Assembly (NCBI RefSeq): GCF_048323695.1
Contig: NZ_JBLWFT010000011.1
Span: 50,339 to 114,338 of the forward strand
Direction: 5' to 3'
From: Aquisalimonas sp007126095
GTDB lineage: Bacteria > Pseudomonadota > Gammaproteobacteria > Nitrococcales > Aquisalimonadaceae
Length of the DNA: 64,000 nucleotides
Part shown: in pieces, positions 38,827 through 45,812 of the stretch
How the letters are laid out: each line of letters opens with the position of its first letter
Position numbering within the stretch: position 1 is the stretch's first letter
Notes under the pieces: generated by a model
Told to the model about the DNA's origin: nothing
The model's input: the letters and a program-made list of their open reading frames with translations, nothing else
Databases searched by the model: none
Translations under genes and position numbers: made by a program

Positions 38827-39294
38827 TCAGTCCACGCCCGGGCGCGAGGGCCGACGGCGAAACTCGAGATCGCGCTGCCGTTCGACCATCGCTGCCAGAT
38901 CATCGAGCAGCTCCGCCAGCAGGCCGATCACGTCATCTGCCGTGATGATCCCCACGAGCACCCCGCTGCCACTGACCACCGGGACACGGCGCACACCCTT
39001 GCGCTGCATCTCCTCGAGGGTATCGAACAGACTGTCGCCCTCGCGAGCCAGGACCGGTGGATCGGTGATCAGGTCACCCACGGTAATGGCGTCGGGATCG
39101 AGTTCTGTCGCCATGATCTCGACCACGAGGTCACGATCGGTGACGATCCCGACGGGGTGGGACTGGTCCTCCCGCTTCTCCACCACGACTACGGTGCCCA
39201 CGTGGTGGCGACGCATGAGCACGGCCGCCGTGGTAGCCGTCTCATCGCCCGTCACGATGACGACGTTTCGGTTGCAGTGATACCCCACGTTCAT
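38827..39294 (-). CDS. CBS-domain pair protein
   Basis: 155 aa consisting of two CBS motifs (about 8-65 and 75-130): VGTVVVVEKREDQSHPVGIVTDRDLV and RRVPVVSGSGVLVGIITADDVI. Such stand-alone pairs bind adenine nucleotides and report energy state; a CBS protein (Hrp1) is also part of the mycobacterial DosR dormancy regulon. It lies 36 bp after hpf and 17 bp before archease, in one likely transcript. Confidence 0.9.
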   Translation of the reverse strand: MNVGYHCNRNVVIVTGDETATTAAVLMRRHHVGTVVVVEKREDQSHPVGIVTDRDLVVEIMATELDPDAITVGDLITDPPVLAREGDSLFDTLEEMQRKGVRRVPVVSGSGVLVGIITADDVIGLLAELLDDLAAMVERQRDLEFRRRPSRPGVD

Positions 39295-39329
39295 TGCCTG
39301 TGACCTCCATCGTCAGACGGACTGGAGCG

Positions 39330-39896
39330 TCAGTCCGGCGGATACTGCTTGCCGAGACGGTAAACCGTGCTCGCGACCGGGCCCTCGTCACCAACCGCTT
39401 CCGCGAAGCGAACGCGGTCCCCCGTGCTGAGATGCTCGAACGCCTGATCCACCACGCTGTTGCGCCAGAACGCAATCTCCCGCCCGTCGGCGGTTTCAAT
39501 GATCCCGCGCCCGGCGCCGTGGTCGATTTCGCGGACACGGCCGACCGGTGCTGGTTCGTGATGCTTGACGTCCTGGCGTACCCGCCGCGCGTGGTCCTCC
39601 AGCTGCCGAATGAGCGCGCGCAACGCGTCCCGGAAGGCCACGTATGGGTCTTCATGGGCGTGATCCCGTTCCGGGTCACGACTGGCAACCAGTTCCGCAC
39701 CCGGCACTGTCACCGCAATCCGCACGTGATAGACGTTGCCCCGGTGATGATGCCGGTGGCGGGCCTCCACCGCCACCTGACAGCTCATGATTGGCTCGAA
39801 ATGGCGTTCCAGCTTGCCCACACGCCGTCGAATCCGGGCCTCCAGCGCCGGTGAACTGTCCATGTTGCGGAACGTAATCTGTACTGGTTTCTGCAA
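39330..39896 (-). CDS. hpf: Hibernation-promoting factor with C-terminal cold-shock-like domain
   Basis: 188 aa. The HPF/RaiA domain (about 5-115) has ITFRNMDSSPALEARI and ARHRHHHRGNVYHVRI. A C-terminal cold-shock-like domain (about 125-188) has GRGIIETADGREIAFWRNSV. The protein would stall 70S ribosomes under energy stress. The start is inferred as TTG 39896, giving the family N-terminus xQKPVQITFRN; no ATG or GTG exists in frame at that point, and the open frame further upstream runs antisense to nothing recognisable. Its promoter lies inside the end of nrdJ. Confidence 0.85.
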   Translation of the reverse strand: MQKPVQITFRNMDSSPALEARIRRRVGKLERHFEPIMSCQVAVEARHRHHHRGNVYHVRIAVTVPGAELVASRDPERDHAHEDPYVAFRDALRALIRQLEDHARRVRQDVKHHEPAPVGRVREIDHGAGRGIIETADGREIAFWRNSVVDQAFEHLSTGDRVRFAEAVGDEGPVASTVYRLGKQYPPD

Positions 39897-39988
39897 GTGT
39901 CCGTTTCCCGGTCGATGCAATGTTGTCAACTGCGGCGGCCAACCGAGAGTCATCTCCGGGGGGCGAGATGATCGTCGAAGGGCTTCTC

Positions 39989-41863
39989 TCAGGCCTGGAG
40001 CGCGCCGTGTGTCACCAAGGATAGTGGGGAAGCCAAACCCGGCGATGAGGGGATCCCCGTATCGAAAGACCGGCACGCTGCCGCTTGGCCCCAAGGGGTC
40101 AGCACCGCACCAGTGACCGGATTGCGCCGGTAGGTCGTGCAACCCTTCAGGCCCAGTGCATGGGCCCGCTGATACAGATCCCGGAAGGCAGCGAAAGAGT
40201 ACGCCTCGGGCAGGTTGATAGTCTTGGAGATGGCGTTGTCCACCCATGGCTGCAGCGCCGCCGCCATGGCGAGCTGGGCCAGCGGCTTCACCTGCAGCGC
40301 ATCCACGAAGTATGCCGGCGGCGTAGCGTCGGGGTAGCGCTGGCGCCAGAGGCGGTGGGCGTAGTCCGTCAGGTAGAAGGCACGCCGGCGCGCGGCCGCG
40401 TCCAGCACCCAGCGCCGCTGCCGGAACTGATGGACGGGCTCCACGCCGCTGGAGATATTGCCGGCCAGCAGGCTGATGGAACCGCCGGGCGCAATGGCTG
40501 TGAGATGGCTATTGCGCATGCCGTGGCGGGCAATCCCGGCACGGATGTCGGCAGGCAGCCCCCGCACGAACGGACGCTCCAGATAGGCCCGTGCCTCGAA
40601 CCGGGGGAAGGGCCCCTTGACGCGGGCGAGCTCCACAGATGTGCGATAGGCGCTCAGGCAGATGGTTTGCATCATCCTGGCCGCGGTTCTTCTGGCCTTG
40701 TCGCCGGCATAGTGCAGGCCCAGCATGATGAGCGCATCACCCAGCCCTGTGATGCCCAGACCAATTCGCCGGTCCCCCCGGGCACGCTCGGCCTGTTGCG
40801 GCAGCGGGAACCGGGACACGTCGATAACGTTGTCCAGCATCCGGGTCGCCGTCGCGGCGATGGTTTCCAGCCCCTTCCAGTCCATCTGCGCATGCCCGGT
40901 GAACGGTGCCCGCACGAAGCGGGTGAGATTGACCGAACCAAGATCACAGGCACCGTAGGGCGGTAGCGGAATCTCCCCGCAGGGGTTGGTGGCGGTGATG
41001 TGCTCACGGTTGCCGAGGTTGTTCCAGTGGTTCACCGTGTCCACGAAGAGCACACCCGGTTCGGCATGCTTGTAGGTGGCGCGCATGAGACGCTCCCACA
41101 GTGCGCGGGCTGAAACCCGGCGCAGAACGCGGCAACGCACCGGGTGTTGGTGCCCGGTCCACTGCCTGTCAACGCATTCCCCGTCATCCGGGGTGTGCCG
41201 GGCATCCGCGGGGAATACCAGGGCCCAGTCAGCGTTGTTCTGGACCGCTTCCATGAACGCGTCCGTGATCTGCACGGAGAGGTTGAACCGGGTCAGTACC
41301 CCGGCCTCACTCTTGGCGTCGATAAAGGTCTCGATATCAGGATGATCGCAACGCAGCGTCGCCATCATCGCGCCACGCCGCGCACCGGTGGACTGGATGG
41401 TGGCGCACATGCTGTCCCAGATCCGCATGAACGACACGGGCCCCGACGCAATGGCGCCACTGCCAGGGGCAACGCTCCCCGCCGGGCGCAGGGTGGAGAA
41501 GTCGCAGCCGATGCCGCCGCCGCGTTGCATGGTCAGTGCCGCTTCCTTGAGGTGGTCGAATATCCGCTCCAGGTCGTCCTCGATGACGCCCATGACGAAG
41601 CAGTTGAACAGGGTCACGTCGTAATCGGTGCCGGCACCCGCCTGAATGCGCCCACCGGGAAGAAACCGGAATCCCCGGAGGGCCTGCAGAAAACACGTGC
41701 TCCAGTAGCCGGCATCGGCCTCGGGGGCCGCCAACGCCGCGGCGATGCGATCCCAGCTGGCTTCGATGTCTGCTTCGGCAGGCCGCCCGGCGGGTCGATA
41801 ACGGTACTTGCTCGCCCAGATGTAGCGCGCTATATCGGTGTCGAACCAAGCGCTGGTCACCAT
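39989..41863 (-). CDS. nrdJ: Adenosylcobalamin-dependent (class II) ribonucleotide reductase, short form
   Basis: 624 aa. It has the class II core: LFNCFVMGV (first redox Cys), MQRGGGIGCDFSTLRPAG, TNPCGEIPLPPYGACDLGSVNL (thiyl-radical Cys and second redox Cys), and IAPGGSISLLAGNISSGVEP. The C-terminal redox CxxC tail of typical NrdJ is missing: after GCTTYRRNPVTG the chain ends in about 40 residues that overlap the hpf promoter. ATG 41863 or GTG 41872 is the start. Oxygen-independent dNTP synthesis suits the low-oxygen regulon. Confidence 0.88.
   Translation of the reverse strand: MVTSAWFDTDIARYIWASKYRYRPAGRPAEADIEASWDRIAAALAAPEADAGYWSTCFLQALRGFRFLPGGRIQAGAGTDYDVTLFNCFVMGVIEDDLERIFDHLKEAALTMQRGGGIGCDFSTLRPAGSVAPGSGAIASGPVSFMRIWDSMCATIQSTGARRGAMMATLRCDHPDIETFIDAKSEAGVLTRFNLSVQITDAFMEAVQNNADWALVFPADARHTPDDGECVDRQWTGHQHPVRCRVLRRVSARALWERLMRATYKHAEPGVLFVDTVNHWNNLGNREHITATNPCGEIPLPPYGACDLGSVNLTRFVRAPFTGHAQMDWKGLETIAATATRMLDNVIDVSRFPLPQQAERARGDRRIGLGITGLGDALIMLGLHYAGDKARRTAARMMQTICLSAYRTSVELARVKGPFPRFEARAYLERPFVRGLPADIRAGIARHGMRNSHLTAIAPGGSISLLAGNISSGVEPVHQFRQRRWVLDAAARRRAFYLTDYAHRLWRQRYPDATPPAYFVDALQVKPLAQLAMAAALQPWVDNAISKTINLPEAYSFAAFRDLYQRAHALGLKGCTTYRRNPVTGAVLTPWGQAAACRSFDTGIPSSPGLASPLSLVTHGALQA
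40049..40058. promoter_or_regulatory. GGGGATCCCC palindrome upstream of hpf
   Basis: The 10-mer is followed on the minus strand, after exactly 25 bp, by TATCCT (40023-40018), about 120 bp before the hpf start. The flank CCACTATCCTTGGT is closely repeated (CCACTATTCTTGGT) at the 48752 site. It lies inside the end of nrdJ. Confidence 0.65.
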
Positions 41864-41978
41864 TTGCGGCACCTGTCCGTCGGCCGGTTAGTGGCAGCCT
41901 GTCGATCCCGGCGGTCGTCCTGATCCGGCCTGTTCGGCTGTCATTGGCTTGAGCGTAGTCTCTGCCCGCGCCCCGGCA

Positions 41979-41992
41979 TTGACTTCCGTCAA
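41979..41992. promoter_or_regulatory. Bidirectional FixK/FNR-type box, nrdJ and host-attachment gene
   Basis: TTGACTTCCGTCAA, full inverted repeat. On the plus strand TAGATT (42015-42020) follows the core by 23 bp; on the minus strand TACGCT (41957-41952) follows by 22 bp. A single dimer site could therefore activate both divergent genes. Confidence 0.75.
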
Positions 41993-42050
41993 CACCCAGG
42001 GCCGCAAAGCGGCGTAGATTGGTGGGATCTCGGAGGGGAGGAGCGGGCCA

Positions 42051-42500
42051 ATGGATACGATCTGGGTAGTGGTTGCTGATCAGTCCCGCGCGCGGCTGTT
42101 CTCCATGGAAGGACGCTGGAGCGCGCTGGAAGAGGTGGACAACATCGTCCACCCGGAGGGACGCCTGCACGACCAGGATATCAACGCGGACCGGCCAGGG
42201 CGAAGCTTCGACACGATGGGTGAAGGACGCCACGGCATGAGCAAACAGCACTCACCCAAAGAGACGGCCGCGACGCGTTTTGCCACGGAGATCAGTCGGC
42301 GCGTTACGTCGGCACACCATGAAGGCGCCTTCACGCAGCTGGTTCTGATTGCCCCTCCGCGGTTCCTGGCCCAGTTACGCGAGCATCTTCCGCCCACTGT
42401 AGCCCGGAGCGTGATCCTCGCCGAGAACAAGAACCTAACCCAGGAGAACTCCAGAGCGATCCGCGAACACATCGGCAGCGCCTGGGGCAGATCACGGTAG
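42051..42500 (+). CDS. Host-attachment family protein (PF10116-like)
   Basis: 149 aa. Family signs are WVVVADQSRARLFSMEG at the N-terminus, the DRPGRSFDTMGEGRHGM loop, and VLIAPPRFLAQLREHL. The fold is related to release-factor-like (baeRF) domains and is often found in stress or ribosome-hibernation loci. The name comes from an Agrobacterium attachment phenotype and need not reflect its role here. GGAGGGGAGGAG is upstream. FixK-type box 23 bp from TAGATT. Confidence 0.85.
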   Translation: MDTIWVVVADQSRARLFSMEGRWSALEEVDNIVHPEGRLHDQDINADRPGRSFDTMGEGRHGMSKQHSPKETAATRFATEISRRVTSAHHEGAFTQLVLIAPPRFLAQLREHLPPTVARSVILAENKNLTQENSRAIREHIGSAWGRSR

Positions 42501-42527
42501 CCCGGTACAGCGGACTCTATGGCGTCC

Positions 42528-42579
42528 TGATTCGGCCAGGGGAGCACCGCGACCCGTTACCCTGCCCGCCGCCGAATCA
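42528..42579. terminator. Inverted repeat at convergent gene ends
   Basis: TGATTCGGC (42528-42536) pairs with GCCGAATCA (42571-42579), with an internal CAGGG/CCCTG pair in the loop. It lies between the host-attachment gene and groEL and includes the groEL stop codon. There is no T-run, so its termination role is uncertain. Confidence 0.4.
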
Positions 42580-44196
42580 GACCGGAAGATCGGTATCTCG
42601 ATCGTGGTCCGGCCGGGCCACGATCTCGGTCATCGTGGCCTCGGTAAGAAGCAGCACACTCGCCGCGGAGACGGCGTTCTCCAGAGCAACCCGAACGACC
42701 TTGGTCGGGTCGACGATACCGGCCTCCATCAGATCCAGATAGCGTCCGGTGGCGGCATCCAGCCCGAGGTTGCCATCACTGGCAAGCATTCGCTCGATCA
42801 CCACGCCCCCGTCCACCGCCGAGTTTTCCGCGATCTGCCGGGCGGGCGCCTGGAGGGCGTGCTGCAGGATGCGCAGCCCGGTGCGCTCGTCCCCCTCGGT
42901 ACGCTCGGCTTCCGCACTGATCGCCGGCGTGCATCGCACCAGGGCAAGCCCACCACCGGCGACGATGCCTTCGGCGACCGCCGCCTTGGTGGCACTGATG
43001 GCGTCGTCCAGCGCTTCCTTGCGGGACTTCATTTCCGTCTCGGAAGGCGCACCGGCGCGTATGACGGCAACGCCACCGCTCAGCCGCGCGATTCGCTCTT
43101 CCAGCTTCTCCCGGTCGTAGTCACTGGTACTCTTATCCAGCTCGCGGCGTATCTGCTGTACGCGCCCCTGAATGGCGTCCGCACTCCCGCCGCCGCCGAT
43201 GATGGTGGTATTCGCGGAGTCGACCACCACGCGGGCGGCACGCCCCAGTTGCGACAGCGACAGTTCCTGCAGCCGCTGGCCCAGCTCGTCCGAGACCACC
43301 GTCGCCCCGGTGACTGCCGCCAGATCCCCGAGCATGGCCCTGCGGCGGTCACCGAACCCGGGAGCCTTGACTGCCACGCAATGCAGAATGCCACGCAGGT
43401 GATTGACGATAAGCGTCGCCAATGCCTCGCCGGCCACGTCGTCGGCGATCACAAGTACCGGACACCCCGCCTCCGCCACCTGCTCGAGCAACGGCACCAG
43501 CTCTTTCGGGTTGGACAGCTTGCGATCGGTCAGGAAGATGGAGGATTCCTCGAGAATGGCCTCCATGCGCGTCGGCTCGGTGACGAAATAGGGGGAGATG
43601 TACCCGCGGTCAAAACGCAACCCCTCGACCACTTCCAGCACGGTCTCGGTGGTCCGGGACTCCTCAACAGTGATGACGCCATCCTCGCCGACCTTCTCGA
43701 TGGCTTCCGCCACCAGCTCTCCGATCTCCTTGTTGCCGTGGGCGGACAGGGTGGCGACCTGCGCCCTCTCGGCCCGCGTGGACAGTTTCCTGGAGCGGCT
43801 GGCCAGATCGTCAATTGCCGCCCGCAGGCCCCGCTCCAGGCCGCGCTTGAGATCGATGGCACTGGCACCGGCCACCACGTTGCGCAGCCCTTCCGAGAAA
43901 ATCGCGTGCGCAAGGACGGTGGCGGTACTGGTGCCGTCACCGACCAGGTCTCCCGTCTTCTCCGCAGCCTGGCGCAGCACCTGGACGCCGAGGTTCTCTT
44001 CCGGATCCTCGAGCTCCAGTTCCCTGGCAATGGTGACCCCGTCGTCGCAGACCAGCGGCTCCCCCCAGCGCTTCTGGATCAGCACCGCCTTTGACTTCGG
44101 TCCCAGCGTCACGCGCACGGCATCCGTCAACTGCGTCGCGCCGGACAGCACCTTCTCGCGCGCGGCCGACCGGAAGAGAACACGTTTCGCAGTCAT
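42577..44196 (-). CDS. groEL: Solitary GroEL-type chaperonin paralogue
   Basis: 539 aa group I chaperonin. It keeps VTLGPKSKAVLIQ, the ATP-binding GDGTSTATVLA with catalytic Asp, and the apical-domain hinge VKAPGFGDRR. Divergent features are an N-terminus of MTAKRVLFRS, no C-terminal GGM repeats (ends DHDRDTDLPV), and no adjacent groES. It is probably a second chaperonin for stress rather than the housekeeping copy. It follows hsp20 by 57 bp and shares its FixK-type promoter. Confidence 0.92.
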   Translation of the reverse strand: MTAKRVLFRSAAREKVLSGATQLTDAVRVTLGPKSKAVLIQKRWGEPLVCDDGVTIARELELEDPEENLGVQVLRQAAEKTGDLVGDGTSTATVLAHAIFSEGLRNVVAGASAIDLKRGLERGLRAAIDDLASRSRKLSTRAERAQVATLSAHGNKEIGELVAEAIEKVGEDGVITVEESRTTETVLEVVEGLRFDRGYISPYFVTEPTRMEAILEESSIFLTDRKLSNPKELVPLLEQVAEAGCPVLVIADDVAGEALATLIVNHLRGILHCVAVKAPGFGDRRRAMLGDLAAVTGATVVSDELGQRLQELSLSQLGRAARVVVDSANTTIIGGGGSADAIQGRVQQIRRELDKSTSDYDREKLEERIARLSGGVAVIRAGAPSETEMKSRKEALDDAISATKAAVAEGIVAGGGLALVRCTPAISAEAERTEGDERTGLRILQHALQAPARQIAENSAVDGGVVIERMLASDGNLGLDAATGRYLDLMEAGIVDPTKVVRVALENAVSAASVLLLTEATMTEIVARPDHDRDTDLPV

Positions 44197-44253
44197 GGAT
44201 TCGCTCCCGGTGGCCGGCGGGCCACAGCCGGCGCGGCGCAGGATTCCGCCACC

Positions 44254-44760
44254 CTATTCCACCTTGATCTGGCGGCGTCGGACCTCGTTCACTTTCGGCA
44301 GCGTCAGCTCGAGGATGCCGTTCTCGAACCGCGCCCTGGCCTTGTCGGCATCGACCTCGCTCGGCAATGCAACCGTGCGCTCGAACTCGCCATGGCTGAT
44401 CTCCCGGCGGAAGTACACGCCCTCTTCCTTGGTTTCCTCGTGGTGTGAACGACCGCGGATCGTCACCAGGTTGTCCGCAACCGACACGTCGAGGTTCTCC
44501 CGGTCAACGCCAGGGATCTCGGCGCGAACAACAAGCTGCTTGTCCTGATCGACCACATCCACTTTCGGCATACCTGGGTGGCGTTGCGGCCAACGGCCGC
44601 GCAACGACTGCTCCGGCAACCCCGACCACCAGCGCCGCGGCAACAGATCGTCAAACCAGCGATCGTAGTCGTCGAACAATGACGGCCACTTGTTGCCTGG
44701 TTTCGTGACGCCCGACGGAGTCTCCTCCTGACCTTTGCGCAGACCCTTCTCCTGAACCAT
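44254..44760 (-). CDS. Hsp20/alpha-crystallin small heat-shock protein
   Basis: 168 aa. An N-terminal Trp-rich region (WPSLFDDYDRWFDDLLPRRW) is followed by an alpha-crystallin domain (about 65-160) with VVRAEIPGVDRENLDVSV and the ARFENGILELTLPK motif. ATG 44760 has GAGG seven bases upstream. It is the first gene after the FixK-type box at 44854 and is followed by groEL; small heat-shock proteins are typical of hypoxia regulons. Confidence 0.92.
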   Translation of the reverse strand: MVQEKGLRKGQEETPSGVTKPGNKWPSLFDDYDRWFDDLLPRRWWSGLPEQSLRGRWPQRHPGMPKVDVVDQDKQLVVRAEIPGVDRENLDVSVADNLVTIRGRSHHEETKEEGVYFRREISHGEFERTVALPSEVDADKARARFENGILELTLPKVNEVRRRQIKVE

Positions 44761-44853
44761 CACCGGACCTCCTCGTGTTTGTTCCCTGTGCAGCAGACCG
44801 GCGACGCCGGCATGCCCTCGATCCTTGATATCACCGCAGGAACGGCAGGGTCA

Positions 44854-44867
44854 TTGACGCGCGTCAT
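44854..44867. promoter_or_regulatory. FixK/FNR-type box upstream of hsp20-groEL
   Basis: TTGACGCGCGTCAT. On the minus strand the core is followed after 24 bp by TATCAA (44830-44825), and hsp20 starts at 44760. No gene reads the plus strand here. Confidence 0.75.
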
Positions 44868-44912
44868 AGGGAGCGGGGAACAGCGTACGGAAAGCCTGAC
44901 CGGGTGCGTTGC

Positions 44913-45812
44913 TCACGGGACAACCACCACCGGCATCATTGCATCCTCCACCAGGTCGGCCGGTTCACGGGAGGCCTGAAGCCCCCACTGGCGGGGAATG
45001 ACCAGCCGCTGTGCCGACTCTTCCCGGAGCACCTGCAGGATGCTGTCCGCAGTGACACTGCGGATACTCTGCACCCGGGCAAGAATATCCGTCTCCTGCA
45101 GCAATGTGCGCACGGCGTGTTCGCGCTGGACGCCACCGCCGACGCCCTCCCGTGGCAACAGGACCGCCAGCGACGCCCCGTTCTCACGGGTCATGGCCAC
45201 CGCGGCCTCCAGCGCACGGAGCCCTTCCTCACCGGCTGGCACCACAACGGCGACCACCGCAGGCGAGGCGGACCTGACAGGAGGCTCGTAGATCATGACA
45301 GGCCCCGGGGCGCGGGCCATCAGCTCTCTCGCCGTTGAGCCCACCCGCAGCCCCAACGCACGGCCATACCCCACCTTGCCCAGCACGAGAAAATCGTGCC
45401 GCGTGGATTCTCGCAGAACGGTCTGGATGACCCGCCCCCGGTAGACCTGCAACCTTGCCTGCAGCCCGTGCGCTCGCGCGATGCGCTCGAGATCAAGGCG
45501 CATCGCCTCTGCGCGGTCGCGCAGGCGCTGTTCCACCTCTCCCGGCTGCATCGGCCGCACGGCGCCGGAGGCCCCCACTTCCCGCGCCCAGGGGTAACCG
45601 GCGCAGTGGACCAGCGCGTCCTCCGCCACGAACCAGCCCACGAACTCTACCCGGCTCGCCCTGGCGAACGCCGCCGCGGCATCCAGCGCCGCCAGACTTC
45701 CCCTGGAGGCGTCCAGCAGGACCACCACGCGGCGGACGCCCACCTGCCCGACAACCAGACCACTGGAATCGGGCTGCCCCCCCCTGCTCTCGCGGTCATC
45801 CGGCCCTGTCAT
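44913..45812 (-). CDS. Tandem universal stress protein
   Basis: 299 aa with two UspA domains (about 22-165 and 172-299). The first has RRVVVLLDASRGSLAALDAA and DFLVLGKVGYGRALGLRVGSTA, resembling the ATP-binding G-x2-G-x9-G(S/T) motif. The second is more degenerate. ATG 45812 overlaps the end of the Lon-type protease gene by 17 bp, so it is coupled to it. Tandem Usp proteins mark anaerobic-survival loci. Confidence 0.88.
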   Translation of the reverse strand: MTGPDDRESRGGQPDSSGLVVGQVGVRRVVVLLDASRGSLAALDAAAAFARASRVEFVGWFVAEDALVHCAGYPWAREVGASGAVRPMQPGEVEQRLRDRAEAMRLDLERIARAHGLQARLQVYRGRVIQTVLRESTRHDFLVLGKVGYGRALGLRVGSTARELMARAPGPVMIYEPPVRSASPAVVAVVVPAGEEGLRALEAAVAMTRENGASLAVLLPREGVGGGVQREHAVRTLLQETDILARVQSIRSVTADSILQVLREESAQRLVIPRQWGLQASREPADLVEDAMMPVVVVP

